Source: Lysobacteraceae bacterium
GTDB taxonomy: Bacteria > Bdellovibrionota > UBA1018 > JAGTJX01
DNA length: 64,000 nt
Assembly: GCA_023657465.1 (NCBI GenBank)
Contig: JAGTJX010000001.1
Location: forward strand, 235,090-299,089
Reading direction: 5' to 3'
Shown here: piece by piece, positions 9,430 to 17,579 of the stretch
Layout: every line of letters begins with the position of its first letter
Numbering within the stretch: position 1 is the stretch's first letter
Translations under genes and position numbers: made by a program
Notes under the pieces: generated by a model
The model's database searches: none
What the model was told of the DNA's origin: nothing
What the model saw: the letters and a program-made list of their open reading frames with translations, nothing else

Positions 9430-10371
9430 GAATGTAATTCTGTTTTCCAAATTTGCTTCATGCTCTTCAGAGCCATACAAAACAGCTCTTGGACCTACAC
9501 GTGTCTTCTCTGTCCAAACATAATCACCTACACCAAGATAGAGAGGAGACTGAAGACTCACTTCATCTGATAATTCCAAACCGAAAGTTTTCCATAAAAG
9601 TGGAGAAACTTGCTCATTCATTCCGAGCAGTCTTTCTTTCCAAGAAGTGCTAAGCTTTTCTTCTTCTAATAATTTCATTAATGAAAAATGCGCCTCTGCC
9701 CAGAGTGCGGGAGAACCAATATCAATCCAAAGATAATCTTTTTGCTTAGCATAACCAACGACACCTCTTTTGATTGCAGAACTCAAATAATCTTTCACAA
9801 AATCGAGTGATTTGTTTTTTGGAAACGAATCCAGCGCCGATTTCTCAACGACTGATTGACTTGCATAAAACCAACACTCTTCTTCTAACTCACCGAAACC
9901 AGTCACGAGTCCTGAAGTATCGTTTGTAATGATTTTACGATACCGAGCTTCTCCTGGTTTTGATTTTCTTAAGAGAAGTGTGATCTCTAGATTTTGATTA
10001 GATTCCTTAAGCTTAGAATGCACTTGAGAAAGCTCTTTGAGCGATGCAGACGATATTACGTCTCCGTTAAGCCAATAAAAACTTTTTCCTGTGAATGATT
10101 GTGAAGCCGTCACCACTCCTCCCCAGCTTCCAAGAATTTGCACAGTCTCATCACTCCAATGAAAGTTCATGTCCCTATCATAGGCTGAAATCCCATCCCG
10201 AGTTTCTTCAGGATGTGCATGCAGATTACACGCACATTCATTAACGCCAGCGTCTGCAAGTTGGTCTAAAGTAAAAAATAATGTGGGTACAGACATCACA
10301 GGAAGCAATGGCTTAGATACAAAACCCGTAAAAGGCATGAGCCTTGTTCCTAATCCCGCTGTCATCACCAT
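9397..10371 (-). CDS. murU: MurNAc-1-phosphate uridylyltransferase MurU-like
   Basis: A 324-residue sugar-phosphate nucleotidyltransferase with the N-terminal signature MVMTAGLGTRLMPFT followed by VSKPLLPV. Its position 4 nt after a kinase of the AmgK type identifies it as the likely MurU, which makes UDP-MurNAc from MurNAc-1-P and bypasses the fosfomycin-sensitive de novo route. A C-terminal extension after residue 230 is longer than in Pseudomonas MurU (about 223 residues, from memory). No clear ribosome site precedes the ATG, so translation is probably coupled to amgK. A related glucose or mannose nucleotidyltransferase cannot be fully excluded. Confidence 0.78.
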   Translation of the reverse strand: MVMTAGLGTRLMPFTGFVSKPLLPVMSVPTLFFTLDQLADAGVNECACNLHAHPEETRDGISAYDRDMNFHWSDETVQILGSWGGVVTASQSFTGKSFYWLNGDVISSASLKELSQVHSKLKESNQNLEITLLLRKSKPGEARYRKIITNDTSGLVTGFGELEEECWFYASQSVVEKSALDSFPKNKSLDFVKDYLSSAIKRGVVGYAKQKDYLWIDIGSPALWAEAHFSLMKLLEEEKLSTSWKERLLGMNEQVSPLLWKTFGLELSDEVSLQSPLYLGVGDYVWTEKTRVGPRAVLYGSEEHEANLENRITFSGVSVQLPKE

Positions 10372-10375
10372 TGCT

Positions 10376-11401
10376 TCAGAAATAGTAGTAATGAAACAGC
10401 ACCTCGCGAAGTTTGGAGTACTCAGGGTACTTCAACAGATTCCTTCTAATGTTTTCAAAAGTGTTTCCAATATATTTTAAGTAAGTAGAATTACCACGCT
10501 TGTTTTCAAACGAAGCAAAGCTACCAATAGCTTTGAAGTTTCTTTGGATCGACATAAAATCAAATATTTTTATAAAATGTTCTCTGTCTAATTTGGTCCC
10601 AGATACCTTTTCATATTGATCCATATAATAGCCAAGCAAGTTTTGAATCTGTTTCTCAGAAAGTTGATAGTAACTATCTCTGAGCAAAGAGGCCAAATCA
10701 TATTGAGGAGGACCCATTCTTGCGTCTTGGAAATCAATCATTACCAATCGTTCAAACAGTCCAGAGTCAGCTGCGACCATCAAATTACGACTATGAAAAT
10801 CTCTGTGCGTAAACACAACTGGTTCATCAGCAAGTACCTGGCAGATTTGTCCCAGTTGTGTATGCATCAATTTTTTTTCTGCTTCTTTGATTTCTCGCTT
10901 AAGATGAAGCTCATAGAATTGTTCGATAGTGAAGTTCACTTCCCAAAATAGTTTTTCAAAATCAAACTTGAGTTTAAACGCATCAATTTTTGTTCTTGCG
11001 CGATCTGGAGATGCAAAAACTTGCATCTTAATTAACTCATCAATTACTTTTTTGAAGAGCATAGTCTCAATCGAAACATCATCGACCTCTTGAAGCTTTC
11101 GTAAAAGTGTAATGTCACCTAGGTCTTCAAGCAGAAGGAATCCATTTGCAGAATCAATGTCCAATATTTCAGGAACTTGGACACCTACTTGGTAGAGATG
11201 TTTTTGAACAATAATAAATGGAAGCTCTTTTGCGGTTTCTTTGAACGGTTCCATCTTCATCACTATGTATGATTGGCCGTCTTTCGTGATCACTCTGAAA
11301 TACATTCGAGTGCTAGCATCGCCAGGTAGTTTGATAATGGAAGCCACAAGGGATTCTCGTCTAATCCAACTTTTTACTTCAGCAACATCTTGTTGGCTCA
11401 T
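10376..11401 (-). CDS. amgK: MurNAc/GlcNAc anomeric kinase AmgK-like
   Basis: An aminoglycoside phosphotransferase-fold kinase of 341 residues. The catalytic loop is FTHRDFHSRNLMV and the metal-binding loop is MIDFQDARMGPPQYDLASLLRD, both very close to the AmgK pattern. AmgK phosphorylates MurNAc at the anomeric carbon, and the product feeds MurU encoded next door. It overlaps the upstream lipoprotein gene by 4 nt. The MurNAc-6-P phosphatase MupP, which links AnmK to AmgK in Pseudomonas, is not seen in this window. Confidence 0.85.
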   Translation of the reverse strand: MSQQDVAEVKSWIRRESLVASIIKLPGDASTRMYFRVITKDGQSYIVMKMEPFKETAKELPFIIVQKHLYQVGVQVPEILDIDSANGFLLLEDLGDITLLRKLQEVDDVSIETMLFKKVIDELIKMQVFASPDRARTKIDAFKLKFDFEKLFWEVNFTIEQFYELHLKREIKEAEKKLMHTQLGQICQVLADEPVVFTHRDFHSRNLMVAADSGLFERLVMIDFQDARMGPPQYDLASLLRDSYYQLSEKQIQNLLGYYMDQYEKVSGTKLDREHFIKIFDFMSIQRNFKAIGSFASFENKRGNSTYLKYIGNTFENIRRNLLKYPEYSKLREVLFHYYYF

Positions 11402-12105
11402 TTAGCCCATCTTCTCCTGATGGTTAAAAACTGTTCGCTTTTTACTACTGGCTTCATGAGTGGCGGAAGTGAAGTACTTTCCTCAAAACTGACCTCGGCC
11501 AGAACCTTAAGAGAACGTAATTCAATGGGTGACACTCTTATATTATTTTGTAGAAGTTTCCAGTAACTGACAAGCCCACGAGGGTCATAACCTGAATAAT
11601 ATAGGATTCTCACTGCACTTTTTGCCGACTCACTGAGTTCATGAATTGACGGTGTGACAAGAATGGACTCATAGGTAAGTTTATCTGATTCAGATAGGTT
11701 TATTTTTTTTGAAAGAGACCTTTGTTCGAGTTTTGAAATCTCAAAAGCTAGAGCAGCAGCAACAACACTTTCGTATTCTATCTCTTTTAAAAGTCTCATC
11801 GAAATAAAAATTTTAGCTCCAGGAAGACCGAAAGTTGACCAATGATCTGAGTCTTTCACAGCAAACACCGAGAGAGGTGATTCTTTAAGCTTCTCAGACT
11901 TTCTAATCAGTACATTACCCAAATCATTCAAGTAACTGTCGGTTTCTGAATCGTTGTTAAATTTTATTTTTTCTTTAATCTTCTCAAACCACTGACGGCC
12001 AAGCGCTCGATCTTGTAGCTCTAGGTTTTCTTCGACTCTCCACTTTGCAAGCGGAATCTCAGCACAGCCTGACAATATGAGAGACAAAGTTACAAGTTTT
12101 TTCAT
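11398..12105 (-). CDS. lipoprotein resembling an M48 peptidase without its zinc site
   Basis: A 235-residue lipoprotein with a short signal peptide and lipobox LILSGC. From residue 55 the order of elements follows BepA/LoiP-type M48 peptidases: YLNDLGNVLIRKS, then FAVKDSDHWSTFGLPGAKIFISMRLL and the helix ESVVAAALAFEISKLEQ. In active enzymes that helix holds HEXXH; here the sequence is FEISK, so no zinc site is present. It would be a non-catalytic envelope protein, perhaps an assembly partner. It overlaps amgK by 4 nt and follows a LysM lipoprotein, suggesting a cell-wall setting. Confidence 0.65.
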   Translation of the reverse strand: MKKLVTLSLILSGCAEIPLAKWRVEENLELQDRALGRQWFEKIKEKIKFNNDSETDSYLNDLGNVLIRKSEKLKESPLSVFAVKDSDHWSTFGLPGAKIFISMRLLKEIEYESVVAAALAFEISKLEQRSLSKKINLSESDKLTYESILVTPSIHELSESAKSAVRILYYSGYDPRGLVSYWKLLQNNIRVSPIELRSLKVLAEVSFEESTSLPPLMKPVVKSEQFLTIRRRWAK

Positions 12106-12122
12106 TATTTTTTATACAGCTA

Positions 12123-12884
12123 CTATTGTGCCGTAGGCTGCTTAGAAACGGAAGAAACATCTCTTGGAGCCGTCTCAAGCATCGCAGGTCTCTGAAGTCC
12201 CTTGAATTGTTCCTTTTCCACACGGTCTTGTTCACCGAATAAATAATAAAGATAGAAACCAGCGTAAATTCTGTTTGGATCTTGAATTAATTTTTTGTTA
12301 TTATTCCAAAGCTTTTTCCATTTTTTAGATGTCCCATAAACATCATCTGAAATAAGTCCCAGCGTGTCTCCACCCTTAATCAAGTAAGGTGTACCTTCTG
12401 TGTTTGAAATATTATCTTTTGGATTCTGGTCAACAGAGAGCACAAGCCCTTTACTTAAGTCTGTAGGGTTTTTAATCTTATCTTCGTTCATTTCTAATAT
12501 ATGTTTCCACTTATAAATATCCCCATAAACATCATATGCAATCTGCATCAGCGTCTGACCCGATTTCACATGATATTCAAACTCACCTTTTTCTTTTTTA
12601 ACTTTTACTGTTTCTGTTGGAGCTACTGGCACTACTGCTGCCATTGGCTCTTCTGCCGGTGGTGTAGGAGCTACTGAGTCTGCGTCTGGTTTTAATTCTG
12701 AAGTCTTCTGATCAATCGGAGAAAGCGTGACATCTGTTCCACCGACTGGAGGAAGTGATACACCGTCCTCAGATTCACTAGCGACTGAATCTCCCGTACT
12801 ATTAGATGCACAAGACGAGAGCGTTAGTACTGCAAACACCACGCAAAACATTGATAGACGTTTCTCTGTATTCACTCCAACCAC
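12123..12884 (-). CDS. lipoprotein with two LysM domains
   Basis: An N-terminal signal ends in the lipobox LTLSSC, followed by a Pro/Val/Glu-rich linker (about residues 30-95). Two LysM peptidoglycan-binding domains follow: YHVKSGQTLMQIAYDVYG and YLIKGGDTLGLISDDVYG. The protein is likely anchored in the outer membrane and bound to peptidoglycan. The start is uncertain: GTG at 12884 gives the full frame, while a second GTG at 12875 is better spaced from AAGGGG. It lies 17 nt upstream of the M48-like lipoprotein gene in the same run. Confidence 0.85.
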   Translation of the reverse strand: MVGVNTEKRLSMFCVVFAVLTLSSCASNSTGDSVASESEDGVSLPPVGGTDVTLSPIDQKTSELKPDADSVAPTPPAEEPMAAVVPVAPTETVKVKKEKGEFEYHVKSGQTLMQIAYDVYGDIYKWKHILEMNEDKIKNPTDLSKGLVLSVDQNPKDNISNTEGTPYLIKGGDTLGLISDDVYGTSKKWKKLWNNNKKLIQDPNRIYAGFYLYYLFGEQDRVEKEQFKGLQRPAMLETAPRDVSSVSKQPTAQ

Positions 12885-12928
12885 CCCTTATGAGTGTTAT
12901 CGGATTGACACCTTCATTACTTTAGCAT

Positions 12929-13609
12929 TTAGAGAAATGTTCGAGGGGATTCGAACTTAACCCTTTGATTTTCAAGGAAAAAATCTCTTTGGTCGAGTTG
13001 CTCTACGACTTGCTTAGCGATACCGCCAAAGTCGTTAGGATTCTTTACGAAGTCAAGATGATCACTCTCAATGATGAGCTTCTTACCCAAGTCATATCGA
13101 CTGACCCACTCATCATAATAGCGATTCAAGCTTGAAAGATATTCGTCTGGAATGTTCTTTTCGAAGTCTCTTCCACGTTTTTGAATTTGAGATTTCAAGT
13201 TAGGTAGCGACTTCCTGAGATAGATCATGAGGTCTGGTGGAGTGAGAAACTTACACATCGTCTCATAGAGATCGAGATAGTTCAGATAATCTCGTTCACT
13301 CATCACGCTTGTCTCTCTTAAGTTACGTGCAAAAATATTTGCATCTTCATAGATGCTTCGGTCTTGAATCGCACTTGTTGAACCTAAAGCAATGCCTTGG
13401 TGAGTTTTGAAACGATTATTCAAAAAGAAAACCTGGAGAGGAAATGACCAACGAGCCATATCTCCATAAAAATCTTTTAGATAAGGGTTATCAGTGACTG
13501 CCTCAAAATGAGCGTCCCAACCGAACTCCTTAGACAACATCTGTGTCAAAGTCGTTTTACCAGTTCCAATATTCCCAGCAACAACGACAAATATTTTCTG
13601 CTGACTCAA
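12929..13609 (-). CDS. deoxynucleoside kinase
   Basis: This cytoplasmic kinase phosphorylates deoxynucleosides for dNTP salvage. The P-loop is GNIGTGKTTL close to the N-terminus, followed by QDRSIYEDANIFARNL (the DRS motif) and the lid-region Arg residues in KRGRDFE. At about 226 residues it fits the dAdo/dCyd kinase family. The frame is open to 13663, but that would overlap the upstream gene. A TTG at 13609 follows a G-rich GGGGGGGAG site with suitable spacing and yields the expected N-terminus MSQQKIFVVVAGN. Substrate preference cannot be read. It sits in a cluster of cell-wall salvage genes. Confidence 0.85.
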   Translation of the reverse strand: MSQQKIFVVVAGNIGTGKTTLTQMLSKEFGWDAHFEAVTDNPYLKDFYGDMARWSFPLQVFFLNNRFKTHQGIALGSTSAIQDRSIYEDANIFARNLRETSVMSERDYLNYLDLYETMCKFLTPPDLMIYLRKSLPNLKSQIQKRGRDFEKNIPDEYLSSLNRYYDEWVSRYDLGKKLIIESDHLDFVKNPNDFGGIAKQVVEQLDQRDFFLENQRVKFESPRTFL

Positions 13610-13643
13610 AATGAGCTCCCCCCCGAGACCAACTTTTGTAAAT

Positions 13644-14663
13644 TTAAGGACGAGCCTCGTCAAGTTTCTTTAATTTCTCATCTAACTTGACCATTGAATC
13701 TTGAATTTGTTTTTTAAGATTCTCTAGATTCAACTGATTGATCCCAAAGGGAGTTTTTACTCCTGCATCTAATTCTTTACTCGCGTAATCATCAAATCGA
13801 CTCAGCGCAAGTTGTAATTCTTTTTTAGCCTGCCATTGCGCCTCGTTATTTTTTGAGATTATTCCCGCTCGATACTCAGCACATTTAACTAGCACCCGAA
13901 CTCTCTTAGGGAATTGATCGAATTGTTTTTCTAAAAACTCAATTGCAGATTTCTTGCCGCGCGAACTAAACAAAACCTCACTCCACCAAATAGCAGATTG
14001 TTCATCGAGCTCTGGAGAGCCCCAACGGATTTTTCTAAAGGTTTTTTCTGATTTTTTTATTTCACCAGATAAAAAGTACGCTCGACCTAGCCAGCTCGCG
14101 GCTTCATAGTTTTTTGAATCAAGCGAAAGCGTACGCTCTAAATAAACAATCGATTTCTTTAAGTCATTCAAAAGAAAGTAAACTTCACCCAACCTTAAGA
14201 GTACTTCTTCATGATCGATCTCTTGTTTGAGGACGGACTCTAACATTCCTTGAGCCGCTCCCAAATTTCCGTCGTTAATTTGTTTAATCGCTTGTTGAAA
14301 ATCTGAATAGTTTTTGTGTGAGCTGAACTGCTTTCCCAAAGTTTGGAGCTTTCTTCTCAATCCTGACTTGAGTGATGGAGCGGCCCTCTCGACTGCGCTC
14401 TTCAATGTAACAATTGCTCCCGTTCGATCACCGTCAGCTAATTGATACTCAGCAAGGAGTGTGTATGCATTCAAATAGAGCGGAACCTCTTGAATGAGGT
14501 GCTTTAGATCAGTTATAGCGGCAGATTTTTCACCCTTGGCATAGAGGTTTTGAGTCGACTCCATCTTTCTCGATAATGTCTCTGAGAAATAGTCCACGAG
14601 CGGTTGAGTTTGAGCCAAACTCAGGGTTACACTTAAATAAGATGTTACGTGGCATAAAAGCAT
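13644..14663 (-). CDS. TPR-repeat protein, probably exported
   Basis: A 339-residue protein with a possible signal peptide (LLCHVTSYLSVTLSLAQ) and several tetratricopeptide repeats, for example EVLLRLGEVYFLLNDLKKSI and AASWLGRAYFLSGEIKKSE. TPR proteins act as assembly scaffolds, here probably in the periplasm. The C-terminus is charged and helical. The assigned ATG lacks a clear ribosome site, and its first 22 bases overlap the likely start region of the divergent beta-barrel gene. Function is unknown; it is the first gene of the run leading to amgK and murU. Confidence 0.7.
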   Translation of the reverse strand: MLLCHVTSYLSVTLSLAQTQPLVDYFSETLSRKMESTQNLYAKGEKSAAITDLKHLIQEVPLYLNAYTLLAEYQLADGDRTGAIVTLKSAVERAAPSLKSGLRRKLQTLGKQFSSHKNYSDFQQAIKQINDGNLGAAQGMLESVLKQEIDHEEVLLRLGEVYFLLNDLKKSIVYLERTLSLDSKNYEAASWLGRAYFLSGEIKKSEKTFRKIRWGSPELDEQSAIWWSEVLFSSRGKKSAIEFLEKQFDQFPKRVRVLVKCAEYRAGIISKNNEAQWQAKKELQLALSRFDDYASKELDAGVKTPFGINQLNLENLKKQIQDSMVKLDEKLKKLDEARP

Positions 14664-15850
14664 CGGATCAGATTAAACAAAGAATCAGTCTGTTTGTCAA
14701 AACAGCTCTCAGTTTATTTGGACATTTGATCATTTTAGTGCCCTCAACGGGTATTCCACAGTCCGACTTTGAAGCAGACGAGAAAACTAAAGAATCTATT
14801 CGCGGCATGGAACTTCCTGAGATCGAAGCGAGACAGTTTGAAGTCGTCGTCATTCGGGCGAGTAGTTCTGGTCGTGTGTTTCTCATGGATGATCGCAATC
14901 AATCCAAGCCCAGAGTGGGCAAGGTACTCCTTCTGAAGAAGAACATCCTCTCTCCTCCTTCGATGGCCGTACGTGTGATTCGTATTTATGAAAACAAAAA
15001 CCAATTCGCAGCCAAACGAGTGAAGCGGTATGGAAATACTGACACACTCGATCCTGCCAACACTCTTGTTGCGATTGAGAAAATCGCTGAGCTCAAACCC
15101 TATCAAACAGTAGAAGACGAAGAACTCAAAGACGAAGCCGAACTCGATGAACTTGAGCATCCTGAAGTAAAAGAGGCGATCGCAACAGCAGAACAAACCA
15201 AAAAAGAAATCCAACAAACAAATCAGAAGTATAGACATAACTTCTCAAAAGATCTTCCTAATACAAAAAAATTCGACTCTGTACTTGATGCTGAGGCCAC
15301 AAAAGATGAACTCGCTGATCTCGAAGATTCATCAGACGAAACTGATGGTCTCATCGCTAAAAACAAAGATATCTTAGATCCAGATAGACACCTCATAGGA
15401 ATGGATTTCGCATCTGTCATTAATGTGAATGAACTAGGCAAATCTATGTTTTATTCTGCAGCTTCTTTTAGATATGGACTCACACTCGTTCGACGAGCTT
15501 TTTTTCTTGGAAAGAACTTCCAGGACTCCTTGACGATTGAAGGCACCGTTTATTACTACAAAGCCTACAATCTCGATGGCAATCTAGATGCCTATACACT
15601 TCTTCCTTTCTCAGGAATCTTAAGAGAAAACTTTCACGTCAGTGATTCGCTAGCATTCTTTATTTATGGTGGAATTCTCTATAACAACGTCATCGCGAAT
15701 ATTGGTGGCAGTGATACAACGATCGCTGCTCTTGGTGGCTTGAAGATCGCTGCCGGCGGTGGAATTCTCATGAAAATCGGACCTCGTTGGAATATTAGGA
15801 TGAACGGTGGTATTGATTCTATATGCGTTGGTCTAGCTCTACGGTTCTGA
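14642..15850 (+). CDS. exported protein with C-terminal beta-barrel-like domain
   Basis: From ATG 14642 (about 402 residues) the protein has a hydrophobic signal-like segment (TALSLFGHLIILVPSTG). Then comes a small beta domain (FEVVVIRASSSGRVFLMDD) and a long acidic, helical linker (about residues 155-260, many Glu/Asp/Lys). The C-terminal region has alternating strands and ends GLALRF, with a terminal Phe as in BAM substrates. It is most likely an outer-membrane or surface protein of unknown function. The frame is open from an earlier ATG at 14576, but that would place coding ahead of the signal. It overlaps the next small gene by 28 bp. Confidence 0.65.
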   Translation: MLRGIKASDQIKQRISLFVKTALSLFGHLIILVPSTGIPQSDFEADEKTKESIRGMELPEIEARQFEVVVIRASSSGRVFLMDDRNQSKPRVGKVLLLKKNILSPPSMAVRVIRIYENKNQFAAKRVKRYGNTDTLDPANTLVAIEKIAELKPYQTVEDEELKDEAELDELEHPEVKEAIATAEQTKKEIQQTNQKYRHNFSKDLPNTKKFDSVLDAEATKDELADLEDSSDETDGLIAKNKDILDPDRHLIGMDFASVINVNELGKSMFYSAASFRYGLTLVRRAFFLGKNFQDSLTIEGTVYYYKAYNLDGNLDAYTLLPFSGILRENFHVSDSLAFFIYGGILYNNVIANIGGSDTTIAALGGLKIAAGGGILMKIGPRWNIRMNGGIDSICVGLALRF

Positions 15851-16008
15851 TTTTGTTTTTACTTGTCAGCACAACTCTCCTCGTTGAGAGTTGTGGCGTG
15901 AAGACAGCGCCTACGCCCATCATTAGATCTAAGAATGAACTCCTCGATTACGCAGTTCAAGTAGAACCCGCACCCACACCTACTCCGAGCGCGAGGGCAA
16001 GAAAATGA
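15823..16008 (+). CDS. small lipoprotein, LptM-like
   Basis: A 61-residue protein with a hydrophobic leader ending LVESC followed by GVKTAPTPI. The Cys-Gly-x-Lys-x-x-x-x-Pro start of the mature part resembles LptM (YifL) lipoproteins, which assist LptD maturation and often lie beside lysine-pathway genes (dapF or lysA). Here the next gene is dapA, which it overlaps by 4 nt. Glu at -2 of the cleavage site is unusual for a lipobox. The assignment rests on the motif and the context. Confidence 0.55.
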   Translation: MRWSSSTVLILFLLVSTTLLVESCGVKTAPTPIIRSKNELLDYAVQVEPAPTPTPSARARK

Positions 16009-16877
16009 AAGGTGTATTCACTGCTCTCATCACTCCTTTTAAGAAGTCGGGTGAAGTTGACTACGCAGCATTTGAAAAACTTTTGAAGCTTCAAGGAGAT
16101 GCCGGAATCCACGGGATAGTACCCTGTGGCACGACTGGTGAAAGCGCAACTCTGAACGAAAAAGAAAAGAAAAAGCTCATTGAAATGTCCGTACGTTACT
16201 TCAATGGCTCAAAAGTAAAAGTGATTGCAGGTACTGGATCAAACAATACTGAAACCACTGTCGATCTCTCGCGCTGGGCATCGATGCAAAGAGTGGATGG
16301 GATATTAGTGGTCACTCCGTATTATAATAGACCTTCTCAGAAAGGATTACTCGCTCATTATAAGGCTGTATCTGAAGCGATTGACTGTGAACTGGTTCCA
16401 TACAATGTTCCTGCCAGAACTGGCGTTTCATTCACTACAGAGACGATTGTGAAGCTCGGACAGATGAAGAATGTCACGGGACTCAAAGAAGCCACTGCCA
16501 ATATCGGCTGGAATGCTGAGCTGATTGCTGCACTCAAAGTTTCTCGCTCTAAGATGGACTTACTGACTGGAGACGACCCAACATTTCTTCCATTTCTCTC
16601 AATAGGTGGAGCTGGAATTATTTCTGTCGCATCTAATCTTATTCCACAGGTGTTGCTCGAAATTTATAATAAAAAAAATAGTGAACTATTTTTGAAATGG
16701 ACTCCTCTTTTTAAGTCTCTATTCATCGAGTGTAATCCAGGGCCAATCAAGTTTGCGATGAACAAAGTCTACGGGCTGCCCTCTCATACCCGGCTGCCTC
16801 TTGTGAAGATCGAGCCACAAACTGAAAAAATTTTACTTCCTCTCATCCGTCCTGTTCTGCGGGGAATCCGCGATTGA
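16005..16877 (+). CDS. dapA: 4-hydroxy-tetrahydrodipicolinate synthase DapA
   Basis: DapA condenses pyruvate with aspartate semialdehyde, the first committed step to meso-diaminopimelate and lysine. The 290-residue TIM barrel shows GTTGESATL (pyruvate-binding Thr-Thr), VTPYYNRPSQKGLLAHY (catalytic Tyr), PYNVPARTGV and the Schiff-base lysine in VTGLKEAT. Its stop overlaps the TTG start of dapB. Diaminopimelate made here supplies peptidoglycan. Confidence 0.97.
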   Translation: MKGVFTALITPFKKSGEVDYAAFEKLLKLQGDAGIHGIVPCGTTGESATLNEKEKKKLIEMSVRYFNGSKVKVIAGTGSNNTETTVDLSRWASMQRVDGILVVTPYYNRPSQKGLLAHYKAVSEAIDCELVPYNVPARTGVSFTTETIVKLGQMKNVTGLKEATANIGWNAELIAALKVSRSKMDLLTGDDPTFLPFLSIGGAGIISVASNLIPQVLLEIYNKKNSELFLKWTPLFKSLFIECNPGPIKFAMNKVYGLPSHTRLPLVKIEPQTEKILLPLIRPVLRGIRD

Positions 16878-17563
16878 TCAAGCTTGCTATTTTGGGATCC
16901 ACGGGCAAAACAGGTTCTTTCATTCCAAAGCTTATTGAAACTCAATATTCAAAAAAAATTAAGCTCGTTGCACTACTGGGTCGTGAGAGTAAGGGCTCTG
17001 ATCTCAAAGCCTGCGATGGAGTCATCGAGTTTTCATCTCCTGCGGTGTGCTTGAAGCTCATGAAAGATTCTCCAACCTCTGTTTTCTGGGTGATTGGATC
17101 GACAGGATGGACTGCAAGCGAAACTTCCGAACTCGAATCATTAGCAATGAGCAGACTTGTATTAAAGTCATCAAACTTCTCTCTAGGCGTCACCATTCTC
17201 AATGAGTGGATCAAAAACTCGTCCCATATACTCAAGAATTTAGGTTTCACGGTGTCAATTGAGGAGACTCATCACACAAAAAAGAAGGATTCGCCTAGCG
17301 GCACCGCCCTCTTGCTCAAAAAGTCTCTCAAGAACATTGGATTTACTGAAGTTCCCATCGACTCCCAGAGACAAGGTGACGTGGTAGGCGATCATTCTGT
17401 TTCATTCACATCTGCTAACGAAACGCTCAAACTTACACACTCCGCCAAAGATCGAAGTATTTTTGCGCAAGGTGCAATTGAAGCGGCGCAGTGGCTCGCC
17501 AAGTTAAAGAGTGAGAATCCCTCTGATGTTGGGATTAAAACATTGATCCTCCAGCAGAACTAA
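16874..17563 (+). CDS. dapB: 4-hydroxy-tetrahydrodipicolinate reductase DapB
   Basis: DapB reduces the DapA product using NAD(P)H. The 229-residue protein begins with the nucleotide-binding loop ILGSTGKTGSFIP and carries the catalytic His-Lys segment EETHHTKKKDSPSGTA. It starts at TTG overlapping the dapA stop (TTGA), which implies coupled translation. It is a little shorter than the E. coli enzyme (273), as in many lineages. It ends 16 nt before etfB. Confidence 0.95.
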   Translation: MIKLAILGSTGKTGSFIPKLIETQYSKKIKLVALLGRESKGSDLKACDGVIEFSSPAVCLKLMKDSPTSVFWVIGSTGWTASETSELESLAMSRLVLKSSNFSLGVTILNEWIKNSSHILKNLGFTVSIEETHHTKKKDSPSGTALLLKKSLKNIGFTEVPIDSQRQGDVVGDHSVSFTSANETLKLTHSAKDRSIFAQGAIEAAQWLAKLKSENPSDVGIKTLILQQN

Positions 17564-17579
17564 AATACTACTGAGGCAT

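Noticed and set aside
15850-16005. Lysine riboswitch before dapA
   Set aside because: The whole region is occupied by the small lipoprotein gene, which overlaps dapA.
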